Assembly: GCF_900101125.1 (NCBI RefSeq)
Contig: NZ_FNFL01000001.1
Location: forward strand, 186,001-250,000
Origin: Sediminibacillus albus
GTDB lineage: Bacteria; Bacillota; Bacilli; Bacillales; Amphibacillaceae
Direction: 5' to 3'
DNA length: 64,000 bases
This document shows positions 37,468 to 45,455 of the stretch, one piece after another. The stretch's first letter is position 1, and each line of letters begins with the position of its first letter. The notes beneath the pieces are model-generated. The model saw only the letters and a list, made by a program, of their open reading frames with translations, was not told the origin of the DNA and did not search any database. The position numbers and the translations under genes were made by a program.

Positions 37468-37911
37468 ATGAATATTTTTGTTGATGCGGATGCCTGTCCT
37501 GTAAAAGAGATTATTATAAGAGAAGCTGGAAAAAGAGCTGTTCCAGTATGGTTAGTAAGCAGCTATTCCCATTACAGTCCCAGAGAAGAAATGGAAGGTG
37601 TACATTTTATCTATGTTGATACTGGCGCCGATTCGGCTGATTATCGGATTATGCAGCTGGCAGCTAAAGAAGATATCATCGTCACCCAAGATTATGGACT
37701 TGCTTCCCTTGGGCTTGGCAAAGGCTGTATTGTTCTGCACCACAAAGGGTTTCAGTATAGCACTTCCAATATTGATGAATTATTGAACATGCGCCATTTT
37801 AGTGCGAAAGCGCGTAAAAGCGGAAAACATACGAAAGGACCGAAAGCACTTACCAATGAAGACAAGGAAAAATTTAAAGAGCTTTTGTCCTGTATTTTGA
37901 AAGATGGCTAA
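37468..37911 (+). CDS. YaiI/YqxD family protein (PIN-like, DUF188)
   Basis: A 147-aa protein of the UPF0178 family. [13 protein letters not shown] at the start and [14 protein letters not shown] and [15 protein letters not shown] in the middle supply the conserved Asp residues expected of a PIN-like nuclease fold, though activity is unproven for the family. ATG 37468 follows GAAGGAG with 6-nt spacing. In other Bacilli it is often near sigA-dnaG; here it is isolated. Confidence 0.9.
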   Translation: MNIFVDADACPVKEIIIREAGKRAVPVWLVSSYSHYSPREEMEGVHFIYVDTGADSADYRIMQLAAKEDIIVTQDYGLASLGLGKGCIVLHHKGFQYSTSNIDELLNMRHFSAKARKSGKHTKGPKALTNEDKEKFKELLSCILKDG

Positions 37912-38037
37912 CAAACTTTCTTTTTTTGCTTATATCTAGGTGTTTATCCCTTGCCTATTCCGCATCTATCCATATGCTATTTAAGTAAACGGAATATGTA
38001 TTTACCAATCGGTATTAAGCAGAAAGGAGAAAGTTTA

Positions 38038-38346
38038 ATGTATCAACAACTACCTGCTCATTCTTCTTTACCTAATGAATATGGCTATGGGCATTATGAT
38101 GACGAACGGAATCTTGCTTTTAGCCCACTAGGGGCTGGCTTAGTCGGTTTAGGACTAGGTTACTTAGGGGGCGAGCTCTTCGGGAATCCAGTAGTAGGCT
38201 ATCCGCGGCCTCGTCCTTATGGTTATCCTGGTCCTTGGTTTGGAGGCTACGGCTATCAAGGTTTCGGCCCTGGGTATGGCGGCTATCCACACGGAGGCAG
38301 ACCACCTATTTCGCCAGGGTATGGATACGGCTTTCCACGGTCGTAA
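38038..38346 (+). CDS. Gly/Tyr/Pro-rich low-complexity protein (possible spore coat protein)
   Basis: A 102-aa protein. The N-terminus MYQQLPAHSSLPNEYGYGHYDDE is followed by a short hydrophobic glycine-rich helix-like segment (SPLGAGLVGLGLGYLGGELFG) and then a tail of YGYPGP and GYGGYP motifs. Such composition is common among Bacillus coat or surface proteins, but no specific family is recognised. ATG 38038 follows AAAGGAGA. Confidence 0.6.
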   Translation: MYQQLPAHSSLPNEYGYGHYDDERNLAFSPLGAGLVGLGLGYLGGELFGNPVVGYPRPRPYGYPGPWFGGYGYQGFGPGYGGYPHGGRPPISPGYGYGFPRS

Positions 38347-38469
38347 TCCATCTCTCTGTTTGTAAGCTATGTTTAACCCAGAGAAATTCATGATGCCATT
38401 GCAACCGAGTAAAAAATTTGGTATATTTTAAATACAATTTCATCTGCTTTACTTCAATTTTAATTTTGA

Positions 38470-38655
38470 AGTGAGGATAGAGGTGCAAAAACCATTAGTA
38501 AGCTGCCGGAGGATAATGAGGTCTGAAGAGGGCTGCTAAAAGGGGAATTTGCCGAAGTGGAAAAGAACTCATATTTCTGTTCCACTGGTTCTGTATTAAA
38601 TAGATACAGGGCTGTCATATAACTTGTTTAGTTATATGGAGGGCTATCTCACGCA
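38470..38655 (+). promoter_or_regulatory. Lysine riboswitch (L box) upstream of dapA
   Basis: The leader contains GATAGAGGTGC, AGTAAGCTGCCGGAGG, GAAGAGGGCTGC, AAAAGGGGAATTTGCCGAAG, and a 3' GGAGGGCTATCTC block. These are the conserved L-box elements in the right order. P1 would pair GTGAGGATAG (38472-38481) with CTATCTCAC (38643-38651). A terminator follows, and dapA is the first downstream gene, so lysine should repress dapA. Confidence 0.9.
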
Positions 38656-38677
38656 TCATAAAGGAAAAAATAGTGAT

Positions 38678-38710
38678 GCAGCAACGATAGCTTCGTTGCT
38701 GCTTTTTGTT
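38678..38710 (+). terminator. Terminator of the L-box expression platform
   Basis: GCAGCAACGA-TAGCT-TCGTTGCTGC followed by TTTTTGTTGTTATTTTTT, between the aptamer and dapA. Confidence 0.9.
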
Positions 38711-38755
38711 GTTATTTTTTAGCTTTAGGAACGATGTTTCTTTGTGATGAGATAG

Positions 38756-38821
38756 CCTCTATTCATGTGGACGTGACTGTCTATAGTATGATTGCTTTTT
38801 CCAAAACGATGAATAGAGGTG
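38756..38821 (+). promoter_or_regulatory. Hairpin able to mask the dapA ribosome binding site
   Basis: CCTCTATTCAT (38756-38766) is the exact reverse complement of ATGAATAGAGG (38809-38819), which contains the Shine-Dalgarno of dapA. Just upstream, GAGATAGCC (38749-38757) is complementary to GGCTATCTC (38642-38650), the 3' strand of the aptamer P1. Confidence 0.5.
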
Positions 38822-38827
38822 CAAAAA

Positions 38828-39715
38828 ATGAATTTTGGTCGAATTTTAACAGCAATGGTAACACCGTTTGATCATGCAGGAAATATTGATTACGCAAAAA
38901 CAGACAAGCTTATTAATTACTTAATTGCAAATGGTTCGGAAGGCTTAGTTGTTGCAGGCACTACCGGTGAGTCCCCTACCCTGACCAAACAAGAAAAAGC
39001 AGATTTGCTGCAGTTTGTTGTAAAGTCCGTAGGGAATCGCGTACCGGTTATTGCAGGAACAGGGTCTAACAATACGAGGGAATCAATTGAGTTTACCCAG
39101 CTTGCAGAATCCTTCGGTGCTGATGGTGCTATGTTAGTCACTCCTTATTACAATAAGCCTTCACAAGCAGGTATGTATCAACATTTTAAAACAATCGCAC
39201 AGGCGGTAACTTTGCCGATCATGTTATATAATATACCTGGACGAAGTGCTGCAGGCATGACGGCAGAAACTATTATTAAACTCTCTTCTGTTAGTAATAT
39301 TGTTTCTGTTAAAGAAGCAAGTGGAGATCTTGAAGTGATGACTAAAATAATTAGTGAAACAGATCGTTCATTCAGCCTTTATAGTGGGGATGATGGATTA
39401 ACTCTTCCAGTGCTTGCTATCGGAGGTGCAGGGGTAGTATCTGTCGCATCCCATGTGCTCGGTAATGAAATGCAGCAAATGGCCAATAGCTTCTTTTCAG
39501 GAAATTATCAAGAAGCGTCAGCCCTCCACCAAACACTTTTACCTTTAATGAAGGCTTTATTCATGGCGCCGAGTCCCTCGCCTGTTAAAGAGGCCTTGGC
39601 TTATGCCGGAATTGACGTCGGCTCTGTACGATTACCAATGCTGCCTTTAACCCACGATCAGCGTTTAAGATTACAGGAGGTTTTTTATTATTATAAAAAT
39701 TATTATGCCGGCTAA
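38828..39715 (+). CDS. dapA: 4-hydroxy-tetrahydrodipicolinate synthase DapA
   Basis: A 295-aa class I aldolase that condenses pyruvate with aspartate semialdehyde, the first committed step to diaminopimelate, dipicolinate and lysine. VAGTTGESPTL, VTPYYNKPSQAGMYQHF with the catalytic Tyr, LYNIPGRSA and VSVKEASGD with the Schiff-base Lys are all present. ATG 38828 follows AGAGGTG. Its upstream lysine riboswitch suggests a biosynthetic copy; no other dap or lys genes are in the window. Confidence 0.95.
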   Translation: MNFGRILTAMVTPFDHAGNIDYAKTDKLINYLIANGSEGLVVAGTTGESPTLTKQEKADLLQFVVKSVGNRVPVIAGTGSNNTRESIEFTQLAESFGADGAMLVTPYYNKPSQAGMYQHFKTIAQAVTLPIMLYNIPGRSAAGMTAETIIKLSSVSNIVSVKEASGDLEVMTKIISETDRSFSLYSGDDGLTLPVLAIGGAGVVSVASHVLGNEMQQMANSFFSGNYQEASALHQTLLPLMKALFMAPSPSPVKEALAYAGIDVGSVRLPMLPLTHDQRLRLQEVFYYYKNYYAG

Positions 39716-39734
39716 TTAATAAACTTGGACAAAG

Positions 39735-39765
39735 CCCTGTTATTATAAAAATAACAGGGCTTTTA
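39735..39765. terminator. Bidirectional terminator dapA / Mur ligase
   Basis: AAGCCCTGTTAT-TATAAAA-ATAACAGGGCTT with A/T-rich ends between convergent genes. Confidence 0.88.
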
Positions 39766-41292
39766 ATTAGCTTCACATTCAGGGGATGCTAAAGGCTTGT
39801 ATGTTTGAATATTAGCGTAAAACTCTTCGATAATTGACTCGTCGGAATGTGGAACAGATTCTCCTTTAATTAATTGACAACCGTTGATACAACCTCCTGT
39901 CAAAACGATTAAGTCATCTTCCTCGGCCTTTAATAAAGCTGATATTACACCATCTTTTCTAGTAAGTGCAGGAGTGATGTTTTTTGCTTCGCTGTCGGAA
40001 AAGCCGTTTAGTACATTTTTGATAATTTCTTCCGGTTGCTTGAAACCAGGATGGTCGACAGAAACAATATATTCATCAGCATGTCCATCTGCAGCTTCCG
40101 CCATTTTGGGCATTTTGCTCTCATCTCGGATCCCGACACCAGTAATCATTAAAATGATTTTATTGTAATCCAGCTTTTTGACTTCCTCCAGCAAATGAGC
40201 AATAGCGGTAGGTGTATGAGCATAATCCAAAATAATTTTTGTTTTTGCCGGTGTTTCAATTAATTGGAATCTTCCTTGCGGGCTCTCTATTATGGAAAGG
40301 GATCGGACAATTTCTTGTATCGGTACATCTAATTGCAGAGCAGTACAAATTGAGGCCAGCAAATTGGATATATTATATGCACCGAAAACAGGAGCATGGA
40401 CGAGGTAAGATTTTTTATAAACCCGCAATTCAAATGCTGTACCTTTATTGCTAACCTTTATTTTCGAGGCTGTCACATCCGCTTGATTGTTTCCATTCAC
40501 ACTATAGGTAATAACAGGTCCTTGAAAGCTATCTAATATATCTTTCCCCATTCCTTTGTCATCCCGGTTAACTACAGCCTTTTTCACCTGCTGGAACAAT
40601 TTTAGTTTAGCTCTTTTATAATTGGCGAATGTTTTATGATACTCTAAGTGTTCAGTCGATATATTGGTATGGACACCAATATCAAAGTATATACCTTCGA
40701 CTCTTTTTTGTTCTATCGCTATAGAGGAGACTTCCATTGCTGCCGCTTTTTCATTTTTTTGATGAAATTGGTGGAATATATGGTGTAATTCTGGTGCTTC
40801 CGGTGTTGTCGGAGTGCTTGGCTGAAAATCAATTTGGCCAGAAGAAGACAGGGCACCGACTGTTCCGACGGAGCCTGTAGGAATTCCACAGTTGTTCAAC
40901 AAAGATCGGATATAAGCTACTACAGTTGTTTTCCCATTGGTTCCGGTTACGCCAATTGTCGTAAGCTTTTTATACACCTCTTGATAATATAAGACAGAAA
41001 ATTTCGACAAGGCAGAGCGGGAATCTTCTACCAATAAATAGGTGATATCTTTATACTTTTTAAACATGTTTATCATTTCTGCTTCTCTAGTCCCAACAAT
41101 AACTGAGGCACCATTATGGATCGCTTCTTCCATGAAAAGGTGCCCATCTTGGTTTTCTCCTTTCATGCAGAAAAAAGCAGCATCTTGCTGGACTTTGCGT
41201 GAATCATAGTGTAATGATTTTACGACATTAACCGATTTTCCCCAAACAGCCTCAGTTCCTATTCTGTTATCTTGTTTGAAATTTATAATCAT
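39763..41292 (-). CDS. MurE-like Mur ligase with altered substrate motif
   Basis: A 509-aa ATP-dependent ligase with MurE architecture. SLHYDSRKVQQDAAFFCMKG forms the UDP-sugar-binding domain, VTGTNGKTT the P-loop at residues 115-123, STPTTPEAPELH the MurE-type motif, and LDYAHTPTAI the C-terminal domain start. Where meso-diaminopimelate MurE has DNPR, this protein has DHPG at residues 413-416, and the expected GKGHE is replaced by TGGCING. It therefore probably adds something other than diaminopimelate, or acts outside peptidoglycan. ATG 41292 follows TGAGGAA. The true murE would be elsewhere in a dcw cluster. Confidence 0.85.
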   Translation of the reverse strand: MIINFKQDNRIGTEAVWGKSVNVVKSLHYDSRKVQQDAAFFCMKGENQDGHLFMEEAIHNGASVIVGTREAEMINMFKKYKDITYLLVEDSRSALSKFSVLYYQEVYKKLTTIGVTGTNGKTTVVAYIRSLLNNCGIPTGSVGTVGALSSSGQIDFQPSTPTTPEAPELHHIFHQFHQKNEKAAAMEVSSIAIEQKRVEGIYFDIGVHTNISTEHLEYHKTFANYKRAKLKLFQQVKKAVVNRDDKGMGKDILDSFQGPVITYSVNGNNQADVTASKIKVSNKGTAFELRVYKKSYLVHAPVFGAYNISNLLASICTALQLDVPIQEIVRSLSIIESPQGRFQLIETPAKTKIILDYAHTPTAIAHLLEEVKKLDYNKIILMITGVGIRDESKMPKMAEAADGHADEYIVSVDHPGFKQPEEIIKNVLNGFSDSEAKNITPALTRKDGVISALLKAEEDDLIVLTGGCINGCQLIKGESVPHSDESIIEEFYANIQTYKPLASPECEAN

Positions 41293-41422
41293 ATATAATT
41301 CCTCATTTTTTTGGATATAGGTGAGTAATAAGAAGTTCTATTTCTATGTGGTTACCTTACCCGATTTATATAAGGAATACTCTTCCTAAGTCGTTTAAGA
41401 AAATGATTCGTTCCTTTTGCCT

Positions 41423-41460
41423 AATTAGCAACTAATTAAATCTGTCCGGTAAATAACGGA
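41423..41460 (+). promoter_or_regulatory. Ter-like motif downstream of rtp
   Basis: ACTAATTAAA at 41431-41440 matches the start of the B. subtilis Ter consensus (ACTAAnWnnW), followed by TCTGTCCGGTAAAT, which only loosely resembles CTATGTACYAAAT. Weak on its own. Confidence 0.25.
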
Positions 41461-41504
41461 AGCGTTGCCGTGAAAATTATAGCTCCCTTCTGCGTTTAAA
41501 AGTG

Positions 41505-41876
41505 TTAATAAAAATTGTCTTTGACGGCTTTCTGGAGCAAGTGGATACATCTGTCTAATTCATGCTTCAATAATTTTTTATAGGCGCTTGCCTTTTCCCT
41601 TCCCTCGTCGGTGAAATGATAGTAGACAACTTCCTGGTATACAGTCCCCTGCTTTTTCTCTTTACGTTGATAGATAATTCCCTGCTCCATTAAATCATGT
41701 AAGGCTTTATATATTTCCGGGTGCTTTGGCTGGAATCCTAATTCTTTAAATTCATCTTTAAGCAGATCTCTAAGTTTTAATCCATATAAATATTTATTTT
41801 CGATTAAAGTAATTAAATACAGCTTTAAAAATGCCCGTTGTTTTATTAGGAAGCCGCTGGAAATCTGCTCGCTCAT
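41505..41876 (-). CDS. rtp: Replication terminator protein RTP
   Basis: A 123-aa winged-helix dimer that stops replication forks at Ter sites. SSGFLIKQRAFLKLYLITLIENKYLYGLKLRDLLKDEFKELGFQPKHPEIYKALHDL is very close to B. subtilis RTP, including the recognition helix and LKHELDRCIHLLQKA near the C-terminus, which builds the coiled-coil dimer contact. Start 41876 has AAGGAGG 7 nt upstream; the ATG at 41882 abuts it. In B. subtilis rtp lies beside TerI and TerII at the terminus. Confidence 0.92.
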   Translation of the reverse strand: MSEQISSGFLIKQRAFLKLYLITLIENKYLYGLKLRDLLKDEFKELGFQPKHPEIYKALHDLMEQGIIYQRKEKKQGTVYQEVVYYHFTDEGREKASAYKKLLKHELDRCIHLLQKAVKDNFY

Positions 41877-41944
41877 GTTCATTCCTCCTTGTCTTCTTTT
41901 GAGGTGTCTTAGGGGCTGGACGTGTTTTGTTTAATGGATATGCG

Positions 41945-41995
41945 CTATGTTTGGTGTGAGTTGTTTTATTTAGCAATTGTTTATTAAGAACATAG
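41945..41995. promoter_or_regulatory. Inverted pair of Ter-core-like motifs upstream of rtp
   Basis: CTATGTTTGGT on the + strand (41945-41955) and CTATGTTCTTAAT on the - strand (from 41995 leftward) are in opposite orientation with cores 45 nt apart. CTATGT is the B-site core of B. subtilis Ter, and there two opposed Ter sites also lie just upstream of rtp. The flanking A-site match is poor. Confidence 0.35.
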
Positions 41996-42078
41996 TTTTC
42001 TAAAAACATGTTTGCAGAAATAAAAGAAAGAGAAGCCTGACAGCTCCTCCTCCTAGTTTATCGTTTTTTTGGTTTGCA

Positions 42079-43338
42079 TTAAATCAATAAGCTGAATAAG
42101 TCTTGATCCTTATTGATTTCAATATAAGTAAACCCCTTTTTATTCATGCGGTCGATTAATGGTTCATAATCCATTTTGTTTTTCAATTCTATCCCAACAA
42201 GTACGGGACCTTTATCCCGGTTGTTTTTCTTTGTATATTCGAAACGGGTAATATCATCAGATTCTCCTAATACTTCGTCCATAAATTCCCTCAGTGCTCC
42301 TGCACGCTGCGGGAAATTAACAATAAAATAATGTTTAAACCCTTCGTAGATAAGCGATCTTTCCTTTATTTCCTGCATGCGGTCGATATCATTATTTCCG
42401 CCGCTTATGATGCAAACAATGTTCTTACCTTTAATTTGATCTTTATAATAATCGAGAGCTGATACCGGAAGTGCTCCTGCTGGTTCGGCTACAATTGCAT
42501 TTTCATTATAGAGATCCACCAGTGTCGTACTAATTTTCCCTTCAGGTACAAGAACTACATCATCAATAACTTCTTTTCCTATTTCAAAGGTAAGCCGGCC
42601 CACTTGTTTGACGCTTGCTCCATCCACGAATTTGTCAATCTTGCTTAATGGGTACACTTGGTTATGTTCTATTGACTTTTTCATACCAGGAGCGCCTTCA
42701 GGCTCTACACCGACAACCTGTGTGCCCGGGCTAATATTTTTTATATAAGAACCTACACCGGAAATTAAACCGCCACCGCCTACCCCCATAAAAATGTGAG
42801 AAACCGGGTCTTCTATTTCCTCTAATATTTCTAATCCAATAGTTCCTTGGCCTGTTATTGTCCGGTAATCGTCAAATGGATGGATAAAAGACATATCGTT
42901 TGCTTCACAAAACGAAGTTGCTTCATCAAAAGAATCATCAAATGTATCCCCCGTTAAAACGATTTCGACAAAGGGGCCGCCGAAAAACTCTACACGATCC
43001 ACCTTTTGCCGCGGAGTAGTCGTAGGCATGAAAATTCTTCCTTTAACTCCAAGGGCTTTACATGAGTATGCCACTCCTTGTGCATGGTTGCCTGCACTTG
43101 CACATACGACTCCATTGCTTAATTCCTCTTTGCTAAGACTTTGCATCAGATTATATGCGCCTCTGATTTTAAATGACCTGACTACCTGTAAATCTTCCCT
43201 CTTTAAATAGACATTACATGAATATCGCTCTGATAGTATTGTATCTTTTTGCAGAGGCGTCTTCACGATGACATCTTTAAGCATTTGATGGGCAATAATT
43301 ATATCTTTAACATCGATAGTTTTAGTTTTTGTACTCAT
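42079..43338 (-). CDS. ilvA: Threonine dehydratase IlvA
   Basis: A 419-aa PLP enzyme converting threonine to 2-oxobutanoate for isoleucine synthesis. VVRSFKIRGAYN holds the PLP Lys, CASAGNHAQGVAYSC and GVGGGGLISGVGSYIK bind phosphate and substrate. The C-terminal ~80 residues (NFPQRAGALREFMDEVLG...) form a single ACT-like regulatory domain, the short biosynthetic type of B. subtilis. ATG 43338 has GGAAGG upstream; the longer frame start is unsupported. It stands apart from ilvBHC. Confidence 0.93.
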   Translation of the reverse strand: MSTKTKTIDVKDIIIAHQMLKDVIVKTPLQKDTILSERYSCNVYLKREDLQVVRSFKIRGAYNLMQSLSKEELSNGVVCASAGNHAQGVAYSCKALGVKGRIFMPTTTPRQKVDRVEFFGGPFVEIVLTGDTFDDSFDEATSFCEANDMSFIHPFDDYRTITGQGTIGLEILEEIEDPVSHIFMGVGGGGLISGVGSYIKNISPGTQVVGVEPEGAPGMKKSIEHNQVYPLSKIDKFVDGASVKQVGRLTFEIGKEVIDDVVLVPEGKISTTLVDLYNENAIVAEPAGALPVSALDYYKDQIKGKNIVCIISGGNNDIDRMQEIKERSLIYEGFKHYFIVNFPQRAGALREFMDEVLGESDDITRFEYTKKNNRDKGPVLVGIELKNKMDYEPLIDRMNKKGFTYIEINKDQDLFSLLI

Positions 43339-43449
43339 ACCACGTATCCTTCCTGATGAAAAAATGGTTAGCACAATACTACCATATACAAGCAGATTGT
43401 AAACTGTATTTTTTATATTTTCTTAAAATTTAGATAAAAAGCATAACAA

Positions 43450-43476
43450 GAAGCAGATACTTCAAGTATCTGCTCT
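43450..43476 (-). terminator. Terminator after the DMT exporter
   Basis: AGCAGATACTT-C-AAGTATCTGCT is a perfect stem; followed on the - strand by TCTTGTTATGCTTTTT. Confidence 0.7.
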
Positions 43477-43479
43477 AAT

Positions 43480-44433
43480 TTATCCATGCATATTCAATTT
43501 TGCTTTTGTCTTCGCCTTACGGAAGTGAAAGTTCGTCTTTGTTTTTTTCTGTTTTGTATAAACAGTAAAAAATAAAGAGCAAACGAGAAATAAAAACCCT
43601 GCCCATTGCCAATTGTTTAATTTGTCATGAAAGACCGCGACACCAATCAATACAGATACCACCAGCTCAACAGCAGAAAGAATGGTTGCTTTGCTTGATT
43701 CCACATAAGACAAGCCAATGGTGTATAATACATATGCTGCGATCGTAGAAATAAGCGAAATACCGGCGATATAGCCCCAGACATCCCATTGCAAAAAAAG
43801 CTCTTTTTTTAGCCATACAGAGCTAGTAGGTACCATAAAAACGCTGCCGCTCAGCATCGCATAAAAAGTAACTGTTAATGGGTGATAGATGCGGCTTACC
43901 TGTTTTCCGATTATGCTGAAAAGTGAACAGAATAAGCCGGCAAATAATCCAATAACAATGGTAACTCCTGATATATTTATTGCCCCTACTGGAATAAAAC
44001 CTATCACCAAACCACAACCTGTAATGGTGAATAAGATAGCCAGGCTTTTTTGCAAAGTTATTTTCTCCTTAAAGAAGATACTTGCGATTATTGCTGCGAA
44101 TACCGGCGATGTGTATACAAAAATTACTGCAATTGACAGGGAAGCCCTCTCTATTACAGCAAAATAACACCAATTAAATAAAGCAATACTAATAACTCCA
44201 AGCACCCAAAAATAGGGAAGATGTTTTATCTTCACTTTTAAATACTCTCTGCCGATTGTCAGCATTGCCAAAAACAAAATTAAGCTGGATATGGACAACC
44301 TGATGGCTACAACTTCCCAAGCCGTAAATCCATATTCATATAAATAACTGACAAATAAACCGGTACCTCCCCAGAAGGCAGCGCCAATGATAATGATGCT
44401 GTAAGCAAGATAATGATTCATCTTAAACTTCAT
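43480..44433 (-). CDS. EamA/DMT family exporter
   Basis: A 317-aa protein with ten membrane spans in two EamA repeats; the first begins FWGGTGLFVSYLYEYGF and the second LFAGLFCSLFSIIGKQVSR, with SSKATILSAVELVVSVLIGVAVF in the second half. It resembles RhaT/YdcZ-like metabolite exporters. It is directly upstream of nothing with an obvious substrate. The ATG at 44433 follows AGGAGGGG with 7-nt spacing. C-terminus is Lys-rich. Confidence 0.85.
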   Translation of the reverse strand: MKFKMNHYLAYSIIIIGAAFWGGTGLFVSYLYEYGFTAWEVVAIRLSISSLILFLAMLTIGREYLKVKIKHLPYFWVLGVISIALFNWCYFAVIERASLSIAVIFVYTSPVFAAIIASIFFKEKITLQKSLAILFTITGCGLVIGFIPVGAINISGVTIVIGLFAGLFCSLFSIIGKQVSRIYHPLTVTFYAMLSGSVFMVPTSSVWLKKELFLQWDVWGYIAGISLISTIAAYVLYTIGLSYVESSKATILSAVELVVSVLIGVAVFHDKLNNWQWAGFLFLVCSLFFTVYTKQKKTKTNFHFRKAKTKAKLNMHG

Positions 44434-44609
44434 CGTCTCACCCCTCCTATTCTCTCTCTCTGTCAGGTTCAGGATAAAACAATTACTGCTATAAAACTAT
44501 GATGGTTACAAAAATGATCCTGCTCTGTAAAGCTACAAGATAATAGGTCTGATTTCAAGCACAATGCATGAATAAACGACTGGTTCTTTTTTCCTGTCAA
44601 TATGTCAGG

Positions 44610-45386
44610 TCACATACCTGAAAACCGCGGCTTTCTTTTTTCCAGGAACGCTTGAACACCTTCCCGATGGTCCTCCGTTTGCAAAAGGCTGCACTGAATT
44701 CTATTTTCCTCTTGTAAGGCAGTGCCAAGCGAAAAAATATCTGTATGATTGAGCAGATATTTTATATACTTATCTGTCTGGGATGGTCCATTAATGATTG
44801 GCTCCGCAAATAATCTGGCACTTTCGTAAACATTTTCGTTTGACAGCCGGTTAACGAATCCCCGACTAAACCCCTCTTCAGCAGATAGAACTTTTCCTGT
44901 AGCCGCCCATTCCTTCACCGTGCCGGAAGGAATACGACTTGACAATAATTTCAACAACCCTAAATCGGGAATTAATCCCACTTGTTGAAAGCTCATGGCG
45001 AATTTTGCCGTTTTATCTGCAACAAGGAAATCACAAGCCATCGCCAGGCTGAAACCAGCTCCCGCAGCATATCCGTGCACTGCTGCAATCACGTATTTTT
45101 CCAACTCTACAATCGTTTTAGTTAGTTGGGAAGCACGTTCCATATAGTCGGATAATTGGCTTGCATGGTCAACATTCCCCATTGTTGATAGATCTCCGCC
45201 AGAACTGAATGCCTTCCCGCTGCCCGACAAGATAATTACCTTAACCCTCTTGTCGTTTTCCACCTTCTTTAACTGATCGATTAATTCTTCAATAAATTCA
45301 GGGGAAAGCGAGTTTAGCTGTTTTGGCCGGTTAAATTTCAAATGTGCAATATGATTATCAATGGCAGTGATAATTTGACTCTCCAT
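44610..45386 (-). CDS. Enoyl-CoA hydratase/isomerase family protein
   Basis: A 258-aa crotonase-fold enzyme. LSGSGKAFSSGGDLSTMG provides the oxyanion hole and HGYAAGAGFSLAMACDFLVAD the second half of the active site; the catalytic Glu pair of true hydratases is partly replaced (FQQVGLIPDLGLLKLL keeps Asp rather than Glu at one position), so it may act as an isomerase. It is 69 nt downstream of an acyl-CoA ligase gene on the same strand, pointing to carboxylic acid or fatty acid degradation. Confidence 0.85.
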   Translation of the reverse strand: MESQIITAIDNHIAHLKFNRPKQLNSLSPEFIEELIDQLKKVENDKRVKVIILSGSGKAFSSGGDLSTMGNVDHASQLSDYMERASQLTKTIVELEKYVIAAVHGYAAGAGFSLAMACDFLVADKTAKFAMSFQQVGLIPDLGLLKLLSSRIPSGTVKEWAATGKVLSAEEGFSRGFVNRLSNENVYESARLFAEPIINGPSQTDKYIKYLLNHTDIFSLGTALQEENRIQCSLLQTEDHREGVQAFLEKRKPRFSGM

Positions 45387-45455
45387 GAAAACATCCTTCC
45401 AATGCCTTGAAAAAATTTTTGTTCCTATTCTGTCATTGCTTAAGGTTATAACTTT

